From Mastigamoeba balamuthi (taxonomy: Eukaryota; Evosea; Mastigamoebida; Mastigamoebidae): DNA of 64,000 nucleotides. The notes below the pieces were generated by a model, which searched no databases, had not been told where the DNA came from, and worked only from the letters and a program-made list of their open reading frames with translations. The translations under genes and the position numbers were made by a program. The stretch covers positions 26,326 to 90,325 of the forward strand of contig CACRSC010000100.1 in the NCBI GenBank assembly GCA_902651635.1. The letters are read 5' to 3'. Shown one piece after another: positions 21,734 to 29,790 of this stretch; positions within the stretch are counted from its first letter, which is position 1; every line of letters starts with the position of its first letter.

Positions 21734-22553
21734 ATGGATACACAAGCACTTCAACCAGGACGACACACCAGCGAACTGCTGGTGGGATACACCACACCCG
21801 AAACTGCTGCCACTGGAATGGACAGCAAGATCACAGAGGAAGAACTCCGCGAGGCCACAGGTGCCCAAAAGAGTAGGTCGGCCCCGGGCCCCACTGGATT
21901 TAAGGCAGAGTATGTCGCCGAATTCCCAGCCACGTGGCGTGACCAATGGATTAAGAATCTCAACGAAATCTGGATAGGCACGAGACCAGTCCCGCCGTCT
22001 TGGACTAGAGGGGAAATCATGCCCATTTTTAAAGGAGGAGACCACATGCTGCCAGCGAATTACAACTCCATAACATTATGCGAAGTGAGCTACAAGATCT
22101 TTACCACTATCATCAACAAAAGACTGTACAAAGCTCTCGAGGAAAACAATATATGGGTCAATGCCCAGGAGGGCTTCTGCAATGGCCACACTTTTTAACC
22201 TAGCCATAAATCCCCACCTGTACCAGATAGAAACACACCCCGAAGCCCTGGACATCCGCGGCCCCAAGAGAGGGGTACTAGCCTACGCAGACGACATGGT
22301 ACTACTTGCCCACATGCCCCAGATGCTTGCACACCTTCTGCAGTACAAAATGGATAGGTGGGAGGCAGGACTACAAATCAATCCAAAAAAATGTGCTACA
22401 TTCGCCAGAAATGACACACCACCCACAATAGCGACCATACAAGGCACCATCGAACTGGTGCCTCTGGGTGCAACATACAAATACCTCGGTATACACCTAG
22501 ACCCACAGGGCAAAGACGCACTCGATGCATCCGCCACGACCACATCATATTAG
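21734..22553 (+). pseudogene. Reverse transcriptase domain, internally deleted
   Basis: The first part reads SRSAPGPTGFKAEYV, WTRGEIMPIFKGGD, NYNSITLCEVSYKIF and WVNAQEGFCNG, the fingers and early palm of LINE reverse transcriptases. Immediately after, in a new frame, come TLFNLAINPHLYQI, GVLAYADDMVLLAH (catalytic YADD) and KYLGIHLDP (thumb-side motif). The segment that should lie between QEGFCNG and TLFNLAIN is missing, so the palm is not complete. Further C-terminal pieces follow to about 23150 with frame shifts and stops. Confidence 0.7.
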
Positions 22554-23283
22554 AGCAATGTAGTTGGATGCACACCAAGAAAGCACTGTCCCTAGAACAA
22601 CGCATCTATATTGCCAATATGGTAATCAATGGTATGGCACAATACCATGCCAGTACTATGGCCCAAAACAACAAATTATTAGAATCACTTTCACATACCC
22701 TAGAAAACACAGCAATAGGATAATTAGGGCCTGCTGACATGATAAGATGACATGCTTTCACACTGACTAGACAAGGGGGACTGGGACTCAGAAACTTAGC
22801 TGATGTTATATGAAGCAAACGTGCTCAAGAGGCACTGGAATGGCTCAACGCCTTGACACCAGATGGAATTATGCCAGAAACGGACATAGAATCCATACTC
22901 CCACGTCTCAATGAAGATTTCATGGCAGCCTTCCCGCCGCACCACAGCATCGGCAAGATGAGGCAAACTGCGAATACAGCAGGCCGTACCATACAGCCCT
23001 GGCAACATCTTCCCACAATGGAGCTCTCTTACACAAATGGAGAGAAATATCCTCCTGGATATGGTAACCCCAGCAGAAATCGGTCCTATACTGAACGAAT
23101 CACTCATACACGAAGCGGGCAACCAAGGGTGGCAAATAAATTGGAAAAGAGCTGAGGGACTGATGTGTCACCTGGTAAGAAACAACCAAGGCAAACCAAC
23201 ACACAAACCCGTAGACCTGAGCAGGATGGGATACCGCTTTAAAACCAACCTGGAGCTTCAATGGACCTTTACATCAAACACAT

Positions 23284-23545
23284 GAGATGAGAAGATGGCA
23301 CTTGGAAAGACTGGCTAATCATAGCGATGGATGGGTCCTACGACCCGAGCTCCAACAAGATGGTGATGGCCATAGTAGTGGATGGACACCCAGACATGAA
23401 CGAAGCCATACAAGTCACGGGCGTCTGTGCCTCATGGACACTGGAACTACACGCAGTCGAATATGTGGCAGAAATCGTGGACCCAACCTCCAAATGCATC
23501 ATAGCATGTGACAATTACCTGATAGTATACACTCTAAATAACTGA
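23284..23545 (+). pseudogene. RNase H domain of the LINE-like element
   Basis: Open stretch with AMDGSYDPSS (first catalytic Asp), ELHAVEY (Glu) and IIACDNYLIVY (second Asp), the D-E-D pattern of retroelement RNase H, downstream of the reverse transcriptase. A TGA at 23288 interrupts the segment preceding EDGTWKDWLIIAMDGS, where related elements usually have a Trp. Confidence 0.65.
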
Positions 23546-23849
23546 CACTAGACAGATGCCATGAGCCGGACCACCTGATGTGGGGAATAGAGCCAGCCTC
23601 CATCCAAGAACTCACCACAGCAGCATCGCTGAAACCCACACACAACTTCCACACAGTGTTCTGCATTGCCCGGTGACACCACCTCCACCGCTGCAAAGCA
23701 GCAGAGGCAGCCACAGGAATGACTAAAATCCCCCCGGTTCTCCTCCACGAAAAAACCAGAAAACAAACCCAGCACATGGGAGGCCTTTGCTGACACCAAG
23801 CCATCAAGGGCATCTATCACACACACAATAACGTGCAAGCTGTGATCCT

Positions 23850-24413
23850 CAGCAAATGAGGAAGAGAACCATATTGTAACAACAAAGTGATTTGTATTTA
23901 GACTTTATGTCAGTGAGAATCAGAGTGTGATGTGAGTCATTCTAATGCAGTGATAGTGTAGTATGCAATCGGTAGCAGAGAAAGAGGCACTTCATTTTCT
24001 TTCAGTAATAAGATAAAGTTAAACATAATCTTTCCTAAGGTATTCATGTGCAGGTGGTAGTGTTTATCGCCGGCGATAGAAGTTGAAGAAATATCTAGAT
24101 ATATTTAGATATTTCTGAAATATCTTCAGAAAGAAAAAAAGAAAAGAAAATCGTCGTTTCCCATTCCGCGCTGAAATATCTTCAGATTTTTCAAATAGAT
24201 TCATTATTATAACTCACCTGCTAAGTAGCAGGTGGACTTCACTCACAGAGGAAGACTTATAAAATGAATAATATCTTTAAAATATCTTATGCGTGACGTA
24301 AACGTTACGTCATCACAAAATATCTTTGTTTACTTAGATTTATCACCGGCGATAAACACCTTTGTGAGAGACTGATATAAGTTATCGCCGGCGATAAGAT
24401 GCTTGTTATTTTT
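23850..24413. repeat. 0.56-kb direct repeat, copy 1
   Basis: Nearly identical to 25518-26082, with only a few substitutions seen (for example CTAATG/CTGATG and CGGTAGC/CGGCAGC). Very AT-rich with ATATCT/AGATAT clusters. It contains palindromes at 24065, 24341 and 24383. It ends at the N at 24414, so its right boundary may be an assembly edge. Confidence 0.85.
24065..24396. repeat. Palindrome cluster TATCGCCGGCGATA, group 1
   Basis: Copies at 24065-24078 (perfect), 24341-24354 (TATCACCGGCGATA) and 24383-24396 (perfect). The GC-rich core in strongly AT-rich surroundings makes them conspicuous; the same motif recurs at eight further sites to 27.9 kb. Confidence 0.85.
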
Positions 24414-24414
24414 N
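24414..24414. other. Assembly gap/ambiguous base
   Basis: A single N where the first 0.56-kb repeat stops matching its second copy, consistent with a join inside a repeat. Confidence 0.8.
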
Positions 24415-24433
24415 AGTTTTTCGATTTTTTCGA

Positions 24434-24451
24434 TTTCTCAGATTAGTAATC
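24434..24451. repeat. 18-bp direct repeat, right copy
   Basis: Exact match of the 18-mer at 19157-19174, about 5.3 kb apart. It lies only 20 bp after the N, so order and distance need checking. Confidence 0.6.
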
Positions 24452-24572
24452 ACTGATCACCATGGAAGGGACCCAATCAGCTGCTGCTTATGGCCAGAAT
24501 TATGAATGGATCTGTTAGCCTCTAATTCTTGGGATTGTATCCTATGTATAAGGTAATTACTGCTTTTTAAAG

Positions 24573-24818
24573 ATGAATTTGCCAGCTTCAGCACAGAATA
24601 GGTTACATTTCCATCTGCAGCCCTTAGAGAAGCCAGGGTTGCCTATTTTGCTACATTCTATTCATAGGATTTTGTTCAATCATGATAATTGCCTAGAGTG
24701 GGAGAAATCATGCCTTGAGATGCAGAAAGCAGAAGAAAGTGACTTTCACTTTTTGCAAATACCAAAAGGTAATACCTTCATAATTCTTATCATAAGCAAT
24801 ATATACGTGATTTCATAA
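24573..24818 (+). CDS. Hypothetical protein fragment in AT-rich block
   Basis: Frame of up to 81 residues beginning MNLPASAQNRLHFHLQPLEK, with a possible intron donor GTAATACC after the residues FHFLQIPK near 24770. No known domain. Composition is AT-rich, unlike flanking host genes. It may be an exon of a gene carried by the accessory block, or chance. Confidence 0.25.
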   Translation: MNLPASAQNRLHFHLQPLEKPGLPILLHSIHRILFNHDNCLEWEKSCLEMQKAEESDFHFLQIPKGNTFIILIISNIYVIS

Positions 24819-25259
24819 TTCATTTCATATATGATATAAATCCTTAAACAGATTAATGGGGGTTAAGATCTGGACTGCTGGCTGGTCATTAAAGACCAGT
24901 ACAGAATTATTCATTCTTCACTGTTTCATGAATTCGAATGTATATGAATACAATTCCATCAGATACAATAATACCTTGATTTTTAGGTTAACAGCAATTT
25001 GTGCAGAGCTCTGTAAGGAGTTTTTTACTGCTTTAATTCTCTTCCGATTTTATCTGGGAAGGAAATTTGAGCATTCAGTTCGTTTTGTTCTCACGAGCAC
25101 TGTATACAGGTCACTCAACAGCTCTTCAATTTCATGGATTGATGTATTGTACTATTAGGGCCTGCCAAGGACTTTGGCATTTATGTTTTTCTCATATGGC
25201 TCCTTCAGATCACTAGTATGGCCACCTATGCTTCTGTGGGTGACAAAGATCACCAGTGT

Positions 25260-25345
25260 AAACAGAGGTTAAAACGAATTTTAAAAACTGTCAAAAATTT
25301 GAAAAAGGAAAAATCGGAAAACAGCAAAAAGTAACGAAAAAGAGA
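25260..25345. repeat. Inverted repeat, left arm
   Basis: Matches the reverse complement of 28039-28122 at roughly 90% by eye, including AACAGAGGTTAAAACGAAT and ATCGGAAAACAGCAAAAAGT. The arms enclose about 2.7 kb of AT-rich sequence and could be terminal inverted repeats. Confidence 0.75.
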
Positions 25346-25517
25346 GAGCAATGACAAAAAACTAATGATAGAAAAAAGAACATCATAATTTGAAAAGGAT
25401 GAGGTTGAATTTGGAGGCAGAAAAACAAGAAAAAGAAGGCAGAGATAAAGGAAAAAACCCAGTATGAATTTGAACAAAATAATCGCCGGCGATAATTGTA
25501 AAACATATGGAGAAAAA

Positions 25518-26082
25518 CAGCAAATGAGGAAGAGAACCATATTGTAACAACAAAGTGATTTGTATTTAGACTTTATGTCAGTGAGAATCAGAGTGTGATG
25601 TGAGTCATTCTGATGCAGTGATAGTGTAGTATGCAATCGGCAGCAGAGAAAGAGGCACTTCATTTTCTTTCAGTAATAAGATAAAGTTAAACATAATCTT
25701 TCCTAAGGTATTCATGTGCAGGTGGTAGTGTTTATCGCCGGCGATAGAAGTTGAAGAAATATCTAGATATATTTAGATATTTCTGAAATATCTTCAGAAA
25801 GAAAGAAAGAAAAGAAAATCGTCGTTTCCCATTCCGCGCTGAAATATCTTCAGATTTTTCAAATAGATTCATTATTATAACTCACCTGCTAAGTAGCAGG
25901 TGGACTTCACTCACAGAGGAAGACTTATAAAATGAATAATATCTTTAAAATATCTTATGCGTGACGTAAACGTTACGTCATCACAAAATATCTTTGTTTA
26001 CTTAGATTTATCACCGGCGATAAACACCTTTGTGAGAGACTGATATAAGTTATCGCTGGCGATAAGATGCTTGTTATTTTTC
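25518..26082. repeat. 0.56-kb direct repeat, copy 2
   Basis: Second copy of 23850-24413. The sequence continues past the repeat into TTTCATAAATAG, whereas copy 1 stops at the N. The distance between copies is about 1.67 kb. Confidence 0.85.
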
Positions 26083-26145
26083 ATAAATAGTTTTTGATCT
26101 TACTGTAGCTTTATATCTGCATACTTTATCGCTGGCGATAAAGAA

Positions 26146-27762
26146 TTGGTGATTATTAATGGTTTAAGAAATTCTGTCCAGTCTTTGTTAATGCTAAACT
26201 GTTTAATCACTGGCGATAACAATAGACTGATTGTTGAATCTCAGGCAATAGCAGTCAAAGACAACCAGATGAAGAAGGAGAAGAAGAAGGAAGAGTCCTT
26301 CTTCACAATTGAGACAGAACAAAAGAAGGAAGCCTCAGAGAAAAAGAAGAAGGAAAAGAAAAAGGAGTGTGATGAGCAGGCAAAGGAAGTGCGCAAGAGC
26401 ATTGAGCAAAGCTGCTTAGCTGTGATGAAGGTGAAGAATAACTTCAATCAATGACTACTTCCACTTCTCTTTCCTGATGCCATAACTGGTATGTCATAAA
26501 GTCATATATTGGTATAACACTGCTTCTTAAAGAAACCAAGGAGGCAATCAACACAAAGGGAGAGATCATTCAGCCAAAGCTGTTTGGCATTGCATCAACT
26601 CTGAGTGTACTGCCGATAACAGTCTCCTACCAAGTCAGAGACATCCCTGTAATTCTGGAGGGTGGGGCTTCCACATGGGGGATTGTTTGCTGGGACCACA
26701 TCAAAAATGGTAAGTACCTGTTTTCTCATTTTTCCAGATTTTGATATATTCACATTTTTCCATTGATTTTCGCATTTTCAGCTCATATTTCGTGTATAAA
26801 ACACGTTTTTCTACCGTAATTTATACTACTTTTGTGAAATTTTGACCATATCAAAAACTGGGGTTTGCAAAGGGGTACTTTGAGATGCAGACTCCTTGTG
26901 AGTGGTCATGCTCACTGAAAAATCAAGTCCTGTGGCTGGATGAGGTTTGCTGAGTGGGTAGTAGTTCTGAAGAAGGGGGCCCCAGACAAGAAGAACGTCT
27001 TCCGTATCTGCAGTGTGGCTGTTACTTACACCCAGGAACCCGAAGAGGCCATCAATTTCACTGTACCACCATTTGATAAGGTGCAGTACATGTGCCTGGA
27101 TGGCAATACATGGTGTCTCATTGCTTCTCACCTGGACATGTAGGGTTTTATCGCTGGCGATCAATCTAATGTGTGTGTAGAAGAGAGATAATGAGCAAGA
27201 CTGTAGTCATGGAGATTGTGATGGCGATGTTGTTCTCACTGACAACCAGATCCTTGCACTGTCACACAGACTTCAGGCTACTGTGCACATGTATTCCTCC
27301 CGTTCCTCACTCTGTGTAGGATATGCTACCTGTTGTTTCCTTGATTCACCAACTTCTTAGTGCTGGTCTTTCTGACTCCTCCAGTAGGAACCTGAACTGG
27401 ACCTGACCCAGGGTCATCTCCCCTGGCAGCACCCCAGGAAGTAGTGCTTCATAAGAAAGCTCTCATGAAGCACATTGTCTTCGTCTTGGGAAAGCAATGG
27501 CTGAGCTTTGTCCTTCTGTTCATTCAACATCAGCAGAGGAACCCAGGGAGAAAGATGCTAATTTTTCTTTGTTCCTTCTTTGTTCCTTTTAACAATTCAA
27601 CAGAGAGCACGTTAGCTATGCAGATGCAGGCTTCCATGAAACAACTTGAGTGCCACAAGGGGCAGAAAGAAGAAAACAGCCAAGTCCGAGGAAGAAGAGG
27701 AAGCAGACCAGGCACCAGACAAGGCGCTCTCTCCTGTCTCCAAGAAGAGAAAGACAAAATAG
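26146..27762 (+). CDS. Hypothetical spliced protein with Lys-rich start and NLS-like end
   Basis: Probable exons: one ending near 26430, which is very Lys/Glu-rich (KKEKKKEESFFTIETEQKKE) and ends SIEQSCLAVMK; one from about 26540 to 26709 (EAINTKGEIIQPKLFGIAST, SYQVRDIPVILEGG, STWGIVCWDHIKN) with a clean GTAAGT donor; one to 27143 (WVVVLKKGAPDKK, SVAVTYTQEPEEAINFTV); and a final one ending at 27762 with an acidic run then KALSPVSKKRKTK, which looks like a nuclear localisation signal. Intron 2 acceptor and later links are unresolved. No domain recognised. It is the only plausible gene inside the palindrome-rich AT block, so it may belong to a mobile or integrated element. Confidence 0.35.
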
Positions 27763-28038
27763 AGTTACAGTTTCATTCTCAGTCTTACTTAAATCTGGTT
27801 CACTCTGTTCAGAGTTATTGAAACATGTTCTTTCATTGGTTTTGTGTTTTCTTATCATTTTTCTCATAACTTCTTTTGGATTTCTTTCTTCAATCACTGG
27901 CGATTGAGCAATATATGACTAAGCGTTTTATTTTGGTTCTTTCTTTCTTGAATGTTGTAAACTTGAAACTGCTCAGTCCTTTTTCCCTTCTTCTTTTTTG
28001 GTGCTTTTCTTTTTTATCCTAAAGATTTACGTTTCCCA

Positions 28039-28122
28039 TCTCTTTTTCATTACTTTTTGCTGTTTTCCGATTTTTTCATTTTCAAATTTTGACAGTTTTC
28101 AAATTCGTTTTAACCTCTGTTT
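28039..28122. repeat. Inverted repeat, right arm
   Basis: Reverse-complement partner of 25260-25345. It ends six bases before the stop codon of the caspase-like gene, where composition switches from AT-rich to GC-rich. Confidence 0.75.
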
Positions 28123-28127
28123 GTGGT

Positions 28128-29627
28128 CTATTTCCTGTCGCAGAAGTGTTTCTCAGCATCGCACATCCTTAACCAGAAATCCTCCTGAGTGAGAGGGTTC
28201 CTCTCGCATTGCCTTTGCTGCACCGAAGCCTTGAGGTGTCTGCACACTGAACTGTCCAGCCTTTCGCTGCATACTGACCGGTATTCCTGGCAGTTCTCCA
28301 TTCTGGGCAGATCCTCACGTGGGATTTTGGCTCGAAGACACATAAATATGGCCTTCCAATGGGACTGCAGGGCAACCTTGCCTTGTGCCCTGTTGGCCCG
28401 GCCGTTTAACATGGGGAACACATTGATGCCACTGAGAGTCCGAGGCTTGTGTCTGCCACTGACGCTCTCCCGGAAGTGCACGTGGACCTCGTATTTCGAC
28501 AGGTGCCACAGCTGGAGGTATGTGTCATTGACTCTCATCCGGATGAGAGAGACCGGGGACACGCATCGCTCCCTCGTGAGCTCCCTGAGGAAGCTGCCCG
28601 CCTCGTCCTCTGGCATAGCAGGATGACCCCTGGTGACCTGGGAGTCCTCCGGGCTGAAGGCGGGAAACAACGCCAGTGTGCAATACCAGAAGAAGTCTGC
28701 GCTGGCAAAGAGGAACAGCTCCTGTCGGCCGGGGAGGTTCCTGACCATGTGGTACTCGGGGAAAGCCATGTCCACCGGGCGCGTGGTCGCAAACTGTGGG
28801 CTCTGGATCTCGCAGAGCTCCGCGAATGACGTATGCTGCCCTCTGAACTCCTCGAGCAGCTCGTCGCGCAGGCCAGCGTCCTGCAGCGCTAGCCACGTCG
28901 GCGTGAAGACAGCACCGCACGCGAGCTGGTCCTCACGGCACGAGCCCTGCACCGTCAGGTGGCATTTGCGGTCTGTGCAGAACCGCCGCAGCTTCTCGTC
29001 CTTGCGGACGACCTCGCACCAGTGGCCCGCGTGGCACGCGTCGCATACGACCACGAGCTCCTTCCCCCTGGGGTCCTCTGCCAGCCGGACCTGCTCCACG
29101 AAGAACCGGACAAAGGCCTCTGCGCTGAGCATGCCCGCGCCGTGCAGGTGCCACGCCCCGATGCTCGCCGGGTCCGCCCGCTGCTGGGCCCAGTCGAGAG
29201 CTATCCGCGGAGTGCCGCACAGGCCGAGNATGCTCGCCGGGTCCGCCCGCTGCTGGGCCCAGTCGAGAGCGATCCGCGGAGTGCCGCACAGGCCGAGGCC
29301 CTGCGGGGGCTCCTCGAGGCCGTGGCCCGCGTAGTAGAGCACCTTGGCGCCCCAGGGGCTGCCCGTGATCGTGCTCGGGTACCACACCATGTTGAAGAAC
29401 TGCGCGAGGCCCGCCTTGAACTGCTCCTCCGAGGTCGGCCTGTCGGCGTTGCCGAAGAAGGCAGCGGTGGTCCTGAGGCGCCGGGCCTGCAGCGCGGCGT
29501 CGACGCTGTCGTAGTCGCTCTTGGCCCGCGTGGCGTCGACGCAGCGAGCGGCCCCGCTGCCCAGCACGTCGACCGAGCACCAGACGCCCGCGGTGTACCC
29601 GGCATCGCAGTACGGCTCCTCCGACAT
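28128..29627 (-). CDS. Caspase-like (C14 family) protease, single exon
   Basis: The start ATG at 29627 gives an N-terminal caspase-like domain: VLYYAGHGLE (catalytic His) and, about 120 residues later, ELVVVCDACHAGHW (catalytic Cys in DACHAG, compare DSCHSG in metacaspases). The rest, about 270 residues, is Leu/Arg-rich without a recognised domain. No p10 subunit or death domain was identified. The family comprises cysteine proteases, often Arg/Lys- or Asp-specific, in the cytosol. A 68-bp duplication around the N at 29229 inserts 23 codons in frame (the LCGTPRIALDWAQQRADPAS stretch appears twice), almost certainly a contig-end artefact. The stop lies at the edge of the inverted repeat, so the natural C-terminus may have been replaced. 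Confidence 0.65.
   Translation of the reverse strand: MSEEPYCDAGYTAGVWCSVDVLGSGAARCVDATRAKSDYDSVDAALQARRLRTTAAFFGNADRPTSEEQFKAGLAQFFNMVWYPSTITGSPWGAKVLYYAGHGLEEPPQGLGLCGTPRIALDWAQQRADPASXLGLCGTPRIALDWAQQRADPASIGAWHLHGAGMLSAEAFVRFFVEQVRLAEDPRGKELVVVCDACHAGHWCEVVRKDEKLRRFCTDRKCHLTVQGSCREDQLACGAVFTPTWLALQDAGLRDELLEEFRGQHTSFAELCEIQSPQFATTRPVDMAFPEYHMVRNLPGRQELFLFASADFFWYCTLALFPAFSPEDSQVTRGHPAMPEDEAGSFLRELTRERCVSPVSLIRMRVNDTYLQLWHLSKYEVHVHFRESVSGRHKPRTLSGINVFPMLNGRANRAQGKVALQSHWKAIFMCLRAKIPREDLPRMENCQEYRSVCSERLDSSVCRHLKASVQQRQCERNPLTQEDFWLRMCDAEKHFCDRK
29161..29297. repeat. 68-bp duplication around an N, probable assembly artefact
   Basis: 29161-29228 and 29230-29297 are identical except for one base (AGCTATCC/AGCGATCC) and are separated by a single N. 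Confidence 0.9.
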
Positions 29628-29790
29628 GCCGGCCGTTGCAGTTGTTGTGCGAACAGTGGAGAACAAACAAAATGAACAAACGGACGGAAAAGCCGACTAA
29701 AAAGCTGCATTTTGCAGAATCGCCCACGTCACAGAGAAAAGCAGATGCACACGCGTCTCGGGGGGACAACGAGCGAAGAGTTGCTGCTGC

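Larger units (their letters stand above)
19842..23850 (+). mobile_element. Degenerate LINE-like (non-LTR) retrotransposon
   Basis: Order of parts: two gag/ORF1-like frames (19842-20986), a linker with Cys/His residues (21240-21740), a reverse transcriptase (21740-22553 and its C-terminal extension to about 23150), an RNase H domain (23284-23545) and a short Cys/His-containing tail near 23640-23820. No LTRs were found at its ends and no integrase was seen. The sequence is strikingly rich in A and C on the coding strand. Reading frames are broken by shifts and by repeated TGA/TAG codons, so the copy is dead. Outer boundaries are uncertain. Confidence 0.7.
25481..27905. repeat. Palindrome cluster TATCRCYGGCGATA, group 2
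   Basis: Eight more copies: 25481, 25733, 26009, 26051, 26127, 26205, 27149 and 27892. Outer bases vary, but ATCRCYGGCGAT is kept except for the outermost base pair in a few. With group 1 this makes eleven in about 3.9 kb, and none was noticed elsewhere in the window. Confidence 0.8.

Noticed and set aside
21431-23676. UGA read as Trp in the whole genome
   Set aside because: Host genes here (for example the NELF, permease and NT-C2/DIL genes) use TGA as their stop codon, so reassignment is not supported outside the retroelement.
23850-26082. Direct repeats as LTRs of a retrovirus-like element
   Set aside because: The 1.1 kb between them holds no gag, protease, reverse transcriptase or integrase, and no primer-binding site was seen; the N also makes the structure doubtful.
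24065-27905. CRISPR-like array
   Set aside because: The palindromes are irregularly spaced (tens to hundreds of bases), there are no uniform spacers and the organism is eukaryotic.
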